Below, in pieces: positions 1-12,397 of a stretch of DNA of 64,000 nucleotides. Location: assembly GCF_007954625.1 (NCBI RefSeq), contig NZ_CP042420.1:468501-532500 (forward strand). Direction: 5' to 3'. This DNA is from Leuconostoc lactis (GTDB lineage Bacteria; Bacillota; Bacilli; Lactobacillales; Lactobacillaceae). Below the pieces are notes generated by a model. That model was not told the DNA's origin, did not search any database, and saw nothing but the letters and a program-made list of their open reading frames with translations. A program made the translations under genes and the position numbers. Numbering within the stretch: the first letter of the stretch is position 1; each line of letters opens with the position of its first letter.

Positions 1-187
1 CAGCAGCAACTGTTAATGTCTTTTTAAAACTAAGCATGAAATATATACCTCTTATTGGATTGATTTAAGTTTTTCTTACGATATGTTACGTAGAGTATTC
101 TATGCTTTAAATATAATAAGCAAACATCGGGATGATGTCAGTTATATTACGCACTGTTATTTACTAAACTTTAACAATCCAATTTGT

Positions 188-1696
188 TCAATATTTCAGG
201 TTGAAGGCGAGTTTTGGGGCAGTTGGGAGCTGTTGATGCGTTTTAAAATAGGCCGTGAGCAATTCTTGTACGGACCGATCATCACTAAAAACAGTCGGTG
301 CTTGTTGATAAGCCGCATAATTGCCACCACCAACAGCACGATAACTATTCATAGCAATAGTTATCGTGTCATCATCTTGCACTGCTTGTCCGTTAAACCG
401 CATTGCCGTCACCCGTTGCCCAACTGGTTGCGTGATATCAAACGTGTACTGCAACCCATACACCAAATCATAGTTATAGTGTTCAACTTTAGGCTGAAGC
501 CAAGCTGGATTAATCGCCAGCTGGCCGTTTTCTTCTAATATAAAGTAGTCTGCAGTGTGTTCTAAACTAGCCCGCAACGCGCGACCCGTGATCTGCTTAG
601 TGACTAAGGTGTTATCAAAGGGATAGTTTTGCAAAATTTGTCGTAACGTGACATTGACCGGTAAACTCACCGGATTATTGTTTAAACTCACCAGCGTCAC
701 ATCAGCTTGAGAGGCTGCGAGTTGTACGGCAGCAATCCACTGCAAAATAGGATGACCAAATTGCGCTAATTGCAAGGGTGCTGCCGGTGGTACTGGCGTA
801 TTTAATGTCGCAATCGGTTGGTCCAGCCACGCCTCAACTTGTTGTTGTAACGGCGCGAGGGCTGTGACGATGTCCGGACGTGCGCTGTCACCAACTGGTT
901 TCGTTTCAGCAGTAAAATACCATTGATCCTGATGCTTTTGACCTGTTATCACTGCAAATTTTTTCGCTTGGTTGGGTAGTTGTAGCGTTAACACCCCATT
1001 GATCACTTGCGGTTGCACGTCGCCATGCTGGTGTGCGGTTAGTAAGATGTCTAAATCAAGCGCTTGCGTTAATGCCCACGCCATATTTTCTGTCGTGTCA
1101 CTCAGTAACTGACCAGTGGTCAAATCGCGTTCATAACCCCCATGATAAAGCCCAATCACCACATCAGCATGTGCTCGTAAATAAGCAACGGTTTGTTGTG
1201 CCTGGTGCAATGGTGCGGTAATTTTAATGCCGTTTAAATGGTCTGGTTGCTCCCAAATATTGATGTAATCGGTGACTAAGCCCATTAACCCAATCCGTGT
1301 CCCATCCCCTAGCGTCTTAATTTGTGCGGGGTACAAGGTGTGGCCGTTCAAATCCGTCACATTTTCGGCAATCACCGTTGCATCCAAGCGCGCCAAATGT
1401 TGCTGGAGGGCATCATAGCCAAAATTAAAATCATGATTTCCTAGGGTCACATAATCGTAACCCGCCAGATTCATGGCCGTCGCCACGGCATCTTGTGTCG
1501 GATGTTGTTGTAAATATTGCAACATTGGTGAGCCTTGAAACATATCGCCACCATCAATAATAAGCGTTTGCGCATCTTTTTGAAAATGGGCGGCTGCATT
1601 GGCTAATCCTAACGGCTGCGTACCAACTTGTATGTAGTCTGTTGGGAGTAAATAGCCATGGACGTCAGATGTATAATACAACTTAAATTGTTTCAT
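188..1696 (-). CDS. Metallophosphatase / 5'-nucleotidase family protein
   Basis: A 502-residue protein with the two-domain plan of 5'-nucleotidases and 2',3'-cyclic-nucleotide phosphodiesterases. The N-terminal metallophosphoesterase motifs are SDVHG (residues 10-14), IIDGGD (46-51), GNHD (86-89), a His in LYHGG near 184 and LTAHQHG near 220. Together these supply the dinuclear metal ligands. The C-terminal substrate-binding domain spans about 300-480. There is no signal peptide, so it should act in the cytoplasm, unlike secreted family members. A clear AGGAGGAGA ribosome site precedes the ATG. It follows the phnDCEE transporter on the same strand, with a weak hairpin between, so it probably releases phosphate from an imported organophosphate or from nucleotides. 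The exact substrate cannot be read from the sequence. Confidence 0.85.
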   Translation of the reverse strand: MKQFKLYYTSDVHGYLLPTDYIQVGTQPLGLANAAAHFQKDAQTLIIDGGDMFQGSPMLQYLQQHPTQDAVATAMNLAGYDYVTLGNHDFNFGYDALQQHLARLDATVIAENVTDLNGHTLYPAQIKTLGDGTRIGLMGLVTDYINIWEQPDHLNGIKITAPLHQAQQTVAYLRAHADVVIGLYHGGYERDLTTGQLLSDTTENMAWALTQALDLDILLTAHQHGDVQPQVINGVLTLQLPNQAKKFAVITGQKHQDQWYFTAETKPVGDSARPDIVTALAPLQQQVEAWLDQPIATLNTPVPPAAPLQLAQFGHPILQWIAAVQLAASQADVTLVSLNNNPVSLPVNVTLRQILQNYPFDNTLVTKQITGRALRASLEHTADYFILEENGQLAINPAWLQPKVEHYNYDLVYGLQYTFDITQPVGQRVTAMRFNGQAVQDDDTITIAMNSYRAVGGGNYAAYQQAPTVFSDDRSVQELLTAYFKTHQQLPTAPKLAFNLKY

Positions 1697-1710
1697 TGTC
1701 TCCTCCTAAA

Positions 1711-1729
1711 AAAAGACGACCTTGGTCGC
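1711..1729 (-). terminator. Weak hairpin plus T-run between phnE and metallophosphatase
   Basis: On the minus strand a GCGACC/GGTCGT inverted repeat is followed by seven T residues, just before the AGGAGG of the downstream gene. The loop is very tight, so it may be a leaky terminator that lowers expression of the last operon gene. Confidence 0.45.
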
Positions 1730-1738
1730 CTAGTTGTC

Positions 1739-2548
1739 CTAGCCCCGTAAAATCTTTTGTCGTAATTTATCCGACAAAATTTCCACGACAAAGACCAAAA
1801 TGAAGAGTCCGATTAAAATAGCGCCTACTTGATGCCAATGATAAGCACTCAGTGCAAAAATCATTGGCGCTCCAATACCACCAGCACCGACAAGCCCTAA
1901 AATAGTCGCTTCCCGTAAATTCATATCAAATCGGTACACTAAAATTGAAATAAAATCTGGTCCCAGTTGTGGTAAAACGCCGTAGCGAATTTTCTGGAAA
2001 AAAGTTGACCCAAACGCATCCAATGATTCCAAAATACCGGGATCCAAATCCTCAATTGTTTCAATAAATAACTTCGAAATCATTCCAATTGAAACCACCG
2101 CCAGCGTCATCACGCCAGCAAACGGCCCAGGACCCGTGACCCGAATAAACATCAAACCATAAACTAATGACGGAATTGTCCGAATGGCCATAATGATAAA
2201 ACGGGTCACAATTACAACCGGTCGCGGCACAATATTAGTCGCTGATACAAATGATAGCGGCACAGCAATCACTGCCCCAACCAAAGTCCCAAGAAATGCA
2301 ATGGCGATTGTTTGTAAAATCAAGTAGGCAACACCACTGTCACCTAAGCCAAACAGCAATTGTGTATCCGGTGTAACAAGCCCCATTAAAATACTTTGGC
2401 CAATGTCAAAACCTTTAGCGGTCATGTCTGCACCCTTTAGTGCCGGCGACGATAACCCAACTAAAACAAGCAATACCAGCGCAATCAGGGCATATTGACG
2501 GCCACGGCGTGGTGCTTGATTGAGAACTGACGTTAATTTTTGATTCAT
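1739..2548 (-). CDS. phnE: Phosphonate-type ABC transporter permease (PhnE, second copy)
   Basis: A 269-residue integral membrane protein with a cytoplasmic N-terminus and about six hydrophobic segments. The inner-membrane ABC signature lies around residues 210-225 (REATILGLVGAGGIGAP), the EAA-like loop that contacts the ATPase. This GAGGIG form is typical of PhnE and of the related phosphate/phosphite permeases. It begins 11 bases after the first permease gene ends and presumably forms a heterodimer with it over PhnC. What the pair transports (phosphonate, phosphite or phosphate ester) is not fixed by sequence. Confidence 0.88.
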   Translation of the reverse strand: MNQKLTSVLNQAPRRGRQYALIALVLLVLVGLSSPALKGADMTAKGFDIGQSILMGLVTPDTQLLFGLGDSGVAYLILQTIAIAFLGTLVGAVIAVPLSFVSATNIVPRPVVIVTRFIIMAIRTIPSLVYGLMFIRVTGPGPFAGVMTLAVVSIGMISKLFIETIEDLDPGILESLDAFGSTFFQKIRYGVLPQLGPDFISILVYRFDMNLREATILGLVGAGGIGAPMIFALSAYHWHQVGAILIGLFILVFVVEILSDKLRQKILRG

Positions 2549-2559
2549 CTGCTCTCCCC

Positions 2560-3381
2560 TTAACTCAAATAGCGACGTAATTGTTGACTAACCATCTCAA
2601 TCACGATCACAGCGACAAAGATTGATAGCAAAATCATGCCCACACTTTGAAATTCTCGCCAGCCAATTTTTTCGTTCAAAATCATCCCAATACCACCAGC
2701 GCCAACATAGCCTAAAATAGCGGCGTAACGCACATTACCTTCAAACGCAAATAACGACGTTGATAAATAAGTCGGTAGAATTTGTGGCAAGATGGTGGTT
2801 ACAAACGCCCGCGGTGCGCTGGCGCCAGTAGCGATTAACGCTTCATAAGCCCCCATATTCACCGTTTCAATATATTCAAATAATTGCTTCCCAACAAACG
2901 AGAAACTAAAAAGGAAAATAGCCACGGTACCGGCAAAGGTGCCCAATCCGAAAATATAAGTCGCAATCAAGGCTGCCACCAATGTTGGAATCGTTCGCAC
3001 AACGGTCAAAATAAAGCGCACCACTAAGTTGACTAGTCGATGATTCATGACGTTATGCGCAGCTAAAATGGCAAATGGCAAAGCCAGCGCCGCCCCAAAA
3101 AACGAACCAAAAAATGACATTTGAATCGTGACCAACAACGGTTGCCACACTTGTGAAAAATAGGCCAAATTGGGTGGCCACATGCTCGCCAGAATTTGCC
3201 AAAAACCGACAAAATTAGTCACTAAAGTGACTAAACTAAACCCAGTTACCCATACCGAGAGACTAATACCAATCAACAATAAAACGATAATGAGTGGCAA
3301 TCGCGTAAATTTTTGTGAAACCACTTTACCGTTAGCTAACTGATAGCTTTCGGCTTCAAATAATTTATCATACCAGCCCAT
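2560..3381 (-). CDS. phnE: Phosphonate-type ABC transporter permease (PhnE, first copy)
   Basis: A 273-residue membrane protein with a first transmembrane segment near residues 28-50 and the conserved EAA loop (RYAAILGYVGAGGIGMIL) around 218-235. It is paralogous to the next gene. The stop codon of phnC and this ATG share one base (TAATG), an arrangement that couples translation. With PhnC and PhnD it forms a complete binding-protein-dependent importer. Confidence 0.88.
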   Translation of the reverse strand: MGWYDKLFEAESYQLANGKVVSQKFTRLPLIIVLLLIGISLSVWVTGFSLVTLVTNFVGFWQILASMWPPNLAYFSQVWQPLLVTIQMSFFGSFFGAALALPFAILAAHNVMNHRLVNLVVRFILTVVRTIPTLVAALIATYIFGLGTFAGTVAIFLFSFSFVGKQLFEYIETVNMGAYEALIATGASAPRAFVTTILPQILPTYLSTSLFAFEGNVRYAAILGYVGAGGIGMILNEKIGWREFQSVGMILLSIFVAVIVIEMVSQQLRRYLS

Positions 3382-4127
3382 TACTGTCCCTCATCTTTAC
3401 TGTAGATTAAGTCCAGGGTGGCTTGATTGATGCCGCTAGCTGGGCCATCGTAAACAATTTGCCCCGCACGAATACCGATAATGCGCTGCGTATACTCTAG
3501 GGCTAAGTCAACGTGATGAATGTTAATCAGAACCGTTTGGCCTAATTCTTGGTTGATCCGCTTAAAGTCATCCATGACTTCGTGCGCCGTTACCGGATCT
3601 AACGCTGCCACAGGTTCATCAGCCAGTAATACGCTTGGGTTTTGCGTTAAAGTCCGTGCTAATGACACCCGTTGCTGTTGACCACCAGACAATTGGTCTG
3701 TCCGCACGAATGCTTTATCTAACATTGACATCCGATCCAACGCTTCTAGCGCACGAATTTTTTCTGTCTTGGAAAATACCCCAAACAAAACGCGCCAAAA
3801 TGGCATATCTGGCACCAGCGAGCTCATCACGTTTTTGATGACCGAGATACGTGGCACGAGGTTATACGATTGGAAAATCATCCCGACTTTACGCCGGTAT
3901 TGTCGCAAGGCTTGTCCTTTCAAAGTCGAAATTTCAATCCCATCGACAGTGAGTTGGCCTTCAGTAATATTATTCAAGCGATTAATCGTCCGAATCAGCG
4001 TTGATTTTCCTGCACCTGACATCCCAATAATGCCAATAAACTCACCGTCTTGAATTTCTAAATTAATATCTTGTAGCCCCTTGACCCCATTGGGATAGGT
4101 TTTTGAGACATGTTCAAATTTGATCAT
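3381..4127 (-). CDS. phnC: Phosphonate-type ABC transporter ATP-binding protein
   Basis: A 248-residue ABC ATPase. The visible motifs are Walker A (GMSGAGKST, about 35-43), the Q-loop in IFQSYNLVP, the LSGGQQQRVSLAR signature, Walker B LLADEPVAALDP and the H-loop His in INIHHVD. I chose the ATG at 4127, giving MIKFEHVSKTYP, because it starts the ABC fold and has GAGGAC upstream. An in-frame extension of 33 codons to 4226 would translate an intercistronic hairpin and is unlikely to be protein. It lies between phnD and two phnE genes. Confidence 0.9.
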   Translation of the reverse strand: MIKFEHVSKTYPNGVKGLQDINLEIQDGEFIGIIGMSGAGKSTLIRTINRLNNITEGQLTVDGIEISTLKGQALRQYRRKVGMIFQSYNLVPRISVIKNVMSSLVPDMPFWRVLFGVFSKTEKIRALEALDRMSMLDKAFVRTDQLSGGQQQRVSLARTLTQNPSVLLADEPVAALDPVTAHEVMDDFKRINQELGQTVLINIHHVDLALEYTQRIIGIRAGQIVYDGPASGINQATLDLIYSKDEGQ

Positions 4128-4179
4128 TTTTGCCGTCCTCATTTTCTGTGCCGTGCGCCAGTCTTGCCGTTCTAACGCA

Positions 4180-4211
4180 AGAAAAGCGGCGCAAAATTGC
4201 GCTGCTTTTCT
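4180..4211 (-). terminator. Intercistronic hairpin between phnD and phnC
   Basis: A 15-base inverted repeat with one mismatch (AGAAAAGCGGCGCAA / TTGCGCTGCTTTTCT) sits between the binding-protein gene and the ATPase gene. In many ABC operons such hairpins stabilise or terminate part of the transcript, so that binding protein exceeds the membrane complex. That role is inferred here. Confidence 0.6.
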
Positions 4212-4280
4212 ATCATAGCCACTCACTGTTCTAACACTTTGACTATGACGCTGTTATCAGCGCCATCTCATCCTGTGTGT

Positions 4281-5327
4281 TTACTTTTGAGTTGATTTCA
4301 GCAACTTTTGAGCAGCGCGTTCGCCATCATAGTTTGATGACTTCGCTGGCACATAACCTTCATGTGAGTAGATGGCAATCACTTTTTTACCTTCTGGTGT
4401 CTGAGCTAAATCAATGAAAGCTTGTGACAAAGCTTTTTGAAATGCCGGTGTCATAATCTTAGACTTCTTTGAAACTGAGATTGTATCGTTGTAAATGTTC
4501 TGTGATACACCGATAACGTTTGTCTCGGCCCAGATTGATTTTGGTTGTTGGTAATCTGTTGTCCACATCTTCGCAAAATCACTACGAGCATCGGCATAAG
4601 CTGGCAAAATATCAATCTGACCAGCAGCCAAACGTGCCATGCCTGAGCCGTATGAATCAACTGTCACGGTGTTTTTCAAATCAGCAACCGTTTTACCATA
4701 GCGCTTATCCAACCATAGTGATGGATAAATGTAACCGGCTGATGACGTTGTTGATGACAAGCCCCACTTGGCTGAATTCAAATCATCCCAGGTCAACTTT
4801 TCACCAGCATTGACTTTTTTGGCCAATTCTTGTCCCTTAGCTGATGGCCCAGCAATCAAAATTGACCGGTACGTTGACACCTGCTTATCTGTCTTCTCAG
4901 TTGGCTTGCCATCATTCCACTTGGCTGCATCAGCAGAATCCTTGTTCAGACCAGCGCGTGTTGCTGTCAGCAACGCTTGCGCACCATCTTGGTACATGAC
5001 ATAAGTGCCACCAGGAATGAACCCGACATCAGCCGTTCCCGAAGTCAAGGCTTCTCCAGCTGCTTCGTAACTTGTCCCAACTTTGATATCAACGTTTTTA
5101 ACGTCATAGCCTTCTTTTTTCAATTGCGCAATGAGCAAACCTTTTAACGGCTTGGTCATGGTAATGATTTGATCTGGTTGCTTTGACGGCACAAAGTAAA
5201 CCTTGAGGTCCTGAATCGTCTTTTCTGACGTTGGCTTTGACCCTGTATGTGTGAAACCAAAATAGGCTGCAATTGCAATTATCACAACAACAGCGATCCC
5301 TGCGAGTGTTTTCGCATTCTTACTCAT
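4281..5327 (-). CDS. phnD: Phosphonate-type ABC transporter substrate-binding protein
   Basis: A 348-residue periplasmic-binding-protein-like protein of the PhnD family. It has an N-terminal hydrophobic anchor (about residues 7-24) and then DLKVYFVPSKQPD, the start of the first lobe. Conserved PhnD-type stretches follow: GTADVGFIPGGTYVM, SSTTSSAGYIYP and GQIDILPAYAD. The anchor contains no lipobox cysteine, so this is a membrane-anchored or secreted protein, not a typical lipoprotein. Start chosen at 5327, where AAGGAGAG lies upstream; an ATG 14 codons further up has no ribosome site. First gene of the phn operon. Confidence 0.88.
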   Translation of the reverse strand: MSKNAKTLAGIAVVVIIAIAAYFGFTHTGSKPTSEKTIQDLKVYFVPSKQPDQIITMTKPLKGLLIAQLKKEGYDVKNVDIKVGTSYEAAGEALTSGTADVGFIPGGTYVMYQDGAQALLTATRAGLNKDSADAAKWNDGKPTEKTDKQVSTYRSILIAGPSAKGQELAKKVNAGEKLTWDDLNSAKWGLSSTTSSAGYIYPSLWLDKRYGKTVADLKNTVTVDSYGSGMARLAAGQIDILPAYADARSDFAKMWTTDYQQPKSIWAETNVIGVSQNIYNDTISVSKKSKIMTPAFQKALSQAFIDLAQTPEGKKVIAIYSHEGYVPAKSSNYDGERAAQKLLKSTQK

Positions 5328-5394
5328 GGTATTTCTCTCCTTATACCCATCGTGCAATTTGTGTCTCAAATATGACTGTCTTCAGCATACGGAA

Positions 5395-5414
5395 GCCGTG
5401 TCAAAAAACACGGC
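5395..5414 (-). promoter_or_regulatory. Inverted repeat upstream of phnD
   Basis: A perfect GCCGTGT-N6-ACACGGC dyad lies about 70 bases upstream of the phnD start, in the likely promoter or 5' leader of the phn operon. It could be an operator or an RNA hairpin. No known regulator motif is recognised. Confidence 0.4.
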
Positions 5415-5606
5415 ATGGTTGCGTAAAGATGGTGTATATTTGCGTTCTTTACAATATAGCAGAAAAATATGGCAGTCAGTCCAATTTCAGATTATAATCT
5501 CCTCATTTAAAAATGAAACAGCCGGCACGTCACGAACATTAAACCAAAATATAACACTTAATCCGAACGTTTGCTTTTTGAACAACGCATGCTATTAAAA
5601 AGACAC

Positions 5607-5636
5607 AAAAAAACCGAACATTACTGTTCGGTTTTT
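5607..5636 (-). terminator. Terminator of the atp operon
   Basis: Inverted repeat AAAACCGAACA-TTAC-TGTTCGGTTTTT downstream of atpC. Read on the minus strand it is a GC-containing stem followed by a T-run; A/T flanks on both sides could make it bidirectional. Confidence 0.85.
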
Positions 5637-5657
5637 CATGTTTTATCTTACAGCACA

Positions 5658-6098
5658 TTAATTGCCTTGTTTGACCGCCGCAACATGGATACGGTTAACG
5701 GCACGCATTAGGGCAACCCGTGCTCGTTCCAATTCGGCATCATTTTTGTCGTCTTGGGCGTGCGCAATACGCGCTTCCGCACGTTCCTTAGCATTCTGCG
5801 CCCGAGAAACGTCAATGGTGTCAGAAGTTTCAGCACTGTCAGCAACAACTGTTAACAGGTCATTTGAAAATTCCGCAATACCACCATTCACCGCTAAAAC
5901 TTCGCGTTGATCACCTTTTTTGACGATTAATTCATCAATTGTCAGCGCAACGAGTAACGGCACATGCTTTCTCATGACACCAATTTGACCACCTTGCGTA
6001 TTCACAATGGCCAAATCTACGTTTGGTTCATTATATATTTCACCAACAGGCGTCACAATTTGGACTGTAATGCCTGTTGCGGTCTTTTCATCTGCCAT
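5658..6098 (-). CDS. atpC: ATP synthase F1 epsilon subunit
   Basis: A 146-residue epsilon subunit: N-terminal beta-sandwich (VQIVTPVGEIYNEPNVDLAIVNTQGGQIGVMRKHVPLLVAL) followed by the C-terminal helical hairpin rich in Ala and Arg (about 95-140). It sits in the central stalk, couples gamma to the c-ring and can inhibit ATP hydrolysis. Last gene of the operon, 14 bases after atpD. Length is usual for the family. Confidence 0.95.
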   Translation of the reverse strand: MADEKTATGITVQIVTPVGEIYNEPNVDLAIVNTQGGQIGVMRKHVPLLVALTIDELIVKKGDQREVLAVNGGIAEFSNDLLTVVADSAETSDTIDVSRAQNAKERAEARIAHAQDDKNDAELERARVALMRAVNRIHVAAVKQGN

Positions 6099-6112
6099 CT
6101 CTCAATACCCCC

Positions 6113-7531
<1,419 letters not shown>

Positions 7532-7618
7532 TTAGCATATGACATCTTTAAATTTGTGTCACACATCACTGCAAACACGCAGCATTTAATTTGATTAATT
7601 GTTACAGTTGGTCGCACT

Positions 7619-8527
7619 TTACTCAAGTGCTGCCATACCACCTGTAATTTCTGTAATTTCTGTCGTAATTGCTGCCTGACGCGCACGATTAAACTGCAAC
7701 TCCAAACCACTGATAAGGTCTTTAGCGTTATCAGTAGCGCTTTTCATCGCTGTCGATGAAGCTGCATGTTCGGCCGTTTTCGCATCAAGAACAGCCTCAT
7801 ACACGAGACTCTGTGCAAATTGCGGTAACACCACGTTTAAGACAGCCGTCGTATCGGGTTCAATTTCATACGCACTTTGAACGTCTAATTCTGCTTTATC
7901 AGCAGTTGTCCCACCCATCGCATCCAACGTATCACCTGTTAAAGGCAAAAGCTGGACATCACGGTATTCACTCGTCAAGCGGTTCACAAAGTGATTGTAC
8001 ACGACATGTAATGCATCAAACACTTCTGTTTCATACAAACTTGTCACCGTTCTAACAACCGAACGAATTTCATTAAACGATGGGATATCAGACACACCGC
8101 GATGTTCTAAGATCACGTTAAAGCCACGCTTTTTATAGAAATCAGCCCCATTACCACCAACTGCCAAAATCACCGTGTTGTTTTGATCCAACCCTAAACG
8201 TCCCAACAAGGCGTTGGTTTGTTTAATGATATTAGCGTTATAAGAACCCACCAATCCACGGTCAGAGGTTACCACAAGAATCCCAGTTTTCTTAATTGGG
8301 CGTTGCGCAATGAGTGGAATGTGTTTAGCATCAGCATTGTGGAACAAGTTCGCCGATACTAAATGTTCGACAACCGCCTCTAAGCGTGCAGCGTAGGCTT
8401 GATAGCCCGTACTATAACGTTGAATTTGGTTGAGTTTAGCTGTTGAGACCATTTGCATGGCACTCGTAATTTGCCGCGTCTTTTTTGTGGATGAGATACG
8501 ACGCTGAATATCTTGCAAAGAAGCCAT
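7619..8527 (-). CDS. atpG: ATP synthase F1 gamma subunit
   Basis: A 302-residue central-stalk subunit. The N-terminal helix [24 protein letters not shown] and the C-terminal helix ([23 protein letters not shown]) form the coiled-coil shaft that rotates inside the alpha3beta3 ring. The middle Rossmann-like domain contains [11 protein letters not shown]. It lies 15 bases downstream of atpA. Length is slightly above the usual 285-290 residues. Confidence 0.96.
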   Translation of the reverse strand: MASLQDIQRRISSTKKTRQITSAMQMVSTAKLNQIQRYSTGYQAYAARLEAVVEHLVSANLFHNADAKHIPLIAQRPIKKTGILVVTSDRGLVGSYNANIIKQTNALLGRLGLDQNNTVILAVGGNGADFYKKRGFNVILEHRGVSDIPSFNEIRSVVRTVTSLYETEVFDALHVVYNHFVNRLTSEYRDVQLLPLTGDTLDAMGGTTADKAELDVQSAYEIEPDTTAVLNVVLPQFAQSLVYEAVLDAKTAEHAASSTAMKSATDNAKDLISGLELQFNRARQAAITTEITEITGGMAALE

Positions 8528-8542
8528 TGCAGCGTCCTCCTA

Positions 8543-10066
<1,524 letters not shown>

Positions 10067-10069
10067 TCA

Positions 10070-10612
10070 CTAACCTAATAATTGTGCCTTCATTTTGGCA
10101 ATTTTTGTTTGTAGACTACCATCAATCAAGGTTGACTGTGACTTCAAAATCACCCCACCAAGAATTGTTGTATCCACAACATTTGTCAGATTAACCTGCT
10201 TTGCCCCTGTTTTGGCGGCAAAAACATTGGCTAATTTTGATAAACGTGCATCGTCCAGTGCCACAGCTGTTGTCGCTGTCACATCCACAATCCCGTTGGC
10301 CTCATTATAATATTGATTAAACGCATCAACCACTAAGGTCAAAACGTTGAGACGTTGATTACGTGCTAATAGTTTCACCAAATTTTGTACAGGTTCAACT
10401 GCACCTTGTGTCAATGTCTGTAACAAATTATCACGGACCTGTGCGTCAACATCATTTGATGTTGCTGCCTGAATAAATTCTGGGCTGTCTGCAAGCACGG
10501 CCTTAATTGCACGTAGATCTGCTAGCGTTTCATCAACCATCTGATGTTCACTAGACAAGGCAAAAATTGCTTTAGCGTATTGGTTAGCGACATCTTTAAG
10601 ATTTTTTGCCAT
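10070..10612 (-). CDS. atpH: ATP synthase F1 delta subunit
   Basis: A 180-residue delta subunit: N-terminal six-helix bundle (VANQYAKAIFALSSEHQMVDETLADL) and a C-terminal domain ending in the family-typical GGVILKSQSTLIDGSL...KMKAQLLG. It ties the peripheral stalk (b dimer) to the top of F1. Short 11-base spacer after atpF. Confidence 0.95.
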   Translation of the reverse strand: MAKNLKDVANQYAKAIFALSSEHQMVDETLADLRAIKAVLADSPEFIQAATSNDVDAQVRDNLLQTLTQGAVEPVQNLVKLLARNQRLNVLTLVVDAFNQYYNEANGIVDVTATTAVALDDARLSKLANVFAAKTGAKQVNLTNVVDTTILGGVILKSQSTLIDGSLQTKIAKMKAQLLG

Positions 10613-10623
10613 CCCAATACTCC

Positions 10624-11133
10624 TTATTTAGTTTCTAAATCTGAAATGTAAGCATCAATTAATGCTTGTTGATCATCTAACGAGAGTTCCTTTTGCATCA
10701 GCTTTGAAGCAATCGCTACTGAGAGCGCTGCTACGTCATCTTTTGCGTTAGAAATCGCGTCTTCCTTGAGCTTCTCAGCATCTGTTTGCGCTTGCTGATT
10801 AATTAAAGTTGCACGTTCAGAAGCAGCAGCAAGTAATGCTTCACTTTGCTTTTGTGCGCTAGCTTTTGCGTCAGCGACAACCTTTGTTGCCTGTTGGCGC
10901 GTATCAGCTAATTCACTTTGCCGTTGTGCGGCTAACTTTTCGGCTTCTTGACGCGCTTTTTCAGCACCATCAATGTCCGACGAAATTTTAGCAGCACGTT
11001 CGTCAAGTACTTTAGTCAACGGCCCGTAAGCCACCTTCTTCAAAATAACCATCAGCACGAGGAATGAAATGATAATAAACAGCATATTACCGAGTGGCAA
11101 TTGATGTGCTGCTAAGGTTGTTAAACCAAACAT
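10624..11133 (-). CDS. atpF: ATP synthase Fo b subunit
   Basis: A 169-residue peripheral-stalk protein. One transmembrane helix lies near residues 17-35 (NMLFIIISFLVLMVILKKV). A long charged, Ala/Gln-rich amphipathic helix follows (about 40-165) and dimerises as a right-handed coiled coil. Between atpE and atpH in the usual order. Confidence 0.95.
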   Translation of the reverse strand: MFGLTTLAAHQLPLGNMLFIIISFLVLMVILKKVAYGPLTKVLDERAAKISSDIDGAEKARQEAEKLAAQRQSELADTRQQATKVVADAKASAQKQSEALLAAASERATLINQQAQTDAEKLKEDAISNAKDDVAALSVAIASKLMQKELSLDDQQALIDAYISDLETK

Positions 11134-11159
11134 GATTTTCCTCCACTCATTCTATATGA

Positions 11160-11536
<377 letters not shown>

Positions 11537-12262
11537 TTATTCGTTACCTGACAACTGGGCGATAAACACGCCAGTCAAGATTACAAATACGTAGGCCTGT
11601 ATTCCACCGATAAAGAGTGAAAAGCCTTGCCAGACCATTTCAATCGGCAATGCCAACACTGTCCAGAACCCATTAAAGTGTCCTGGCCAAGCGAGGCTTT
11701 TAGCCACGAGTGTCAATAACATTTCACCAGCGAAAATGTTACCAAACAAACGCAGTGATAACGTTAAGAAGTTAGCCAATTGTTCAATGATATTAAGGGG
11801 CAGCATCCAAGCATAAGGGGTCAACAACATATTTTTAAGGTAACCCTTAAAACCAAGTTGTTGGACACCCATACCGTGGGCTACCATCAATGTCATCACG
11901 GCTAACGTCATCGTCACGATCGGGTCCGCAGTCGGGGACTTAACATAAGTCACCCCATTTGCACCCTGCAATTGCAGCAGCATACCCATTTCGTTTGCCA
12001 CAATAATGAAGAAAAACAACGTAAATGCGTACAAACCAAATTGGCGTGCTTGTTTCTGTGGCAATTGGCCATCCACGATGTTGTTCGTAAAATCAAGTAA
12101 GTATTCGATCAAATTCTGTCGCTTACCTGGTCGTATCGACAACTGTCGTGTGAGCACAATTGATACAATCACAACGATTGCCATAGCCAGCAACGTTGAA
12201 ATTATCGTACCCCAGTCAAACGTGAGGCCAAGAAACTCAAACGGTGCCGTAGGGTCATCCAT
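11537..12262 (-). CDS. atpB: ATP synthase Fo a subunit
   Basis: A 241-residue membrane subunit with five to six hydrophobic helices. The essential arginine is Arg171 in SLRLFGNIFAGE, which faces the c-ring carboxylate, and the C-terminal helix is QAYVFVILTGVFIAQ. First gene of the operon, with AAAGGAG before the ATG. No atpI gene precedes it, unlike many Bacillus operons. Confidence 0.95.
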   Translation of the reverse strand: MDDPTAPFEFLGLTFDWGTIISTLLAMAIVVIVSIVLTRQLSIRPGKRQNLIEYLLDFTNNIVDGQLPQKQARQFGLYAFTLFFFIIVANEMGMLLQLQGANGVTYVKSPTADPIVTMTLAVMTLMVAHGMGVQQLGFKGYLKNMLLTPYAWMLPLNIIEQLANFLTLSLRLFGNIFAGEMLLTLVAKSLAWPGHFNGFWTVLALPIEMVWQGFSLFIGGIQAYVFVILTGVFIAQLSGNE

Positions 12263-12332
12263 GCGCCTTCTCCTTTCTCAATAAATTTGGCGAAATGGTC
12301 GTAAACGGCTATTCGTCATAACATATAAATCT

Positions 12333-12360
12333 ATAATACGCTTTTCAGAATGAAATACAA
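12333..12360 (-). promoter_or_regulatory. Probable promoter of the atp operon
   Basis: On the minus strand TTGTAT (12355-12360), 16 bases, TATTAT (12333-12338), about 70 bases upstream of atpB. A cre-like sequence (TGAAACGTTTTCTT, 12384-12397) lies just upstream but lacks the final CA, so CcpA control is uncertain. Confidence 0.5.
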
Positions 12361-12397
12361 CTGTTTTACCCCACTTTTTCACAAAGAAAACGTTTCA

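Noticed and set aside
83..538. Plus-strand ORF of 151 codons
   Set aside because: It is antisense to the end of the metallophosphatase gene, has no ribosome site and no recognisable protein features.
12384..12397. cre site controlling the atp operon
   Set aside because: TGAAACGTTTTCTT lacks the final CA of the consensus; mentioned only as a weak possibility.
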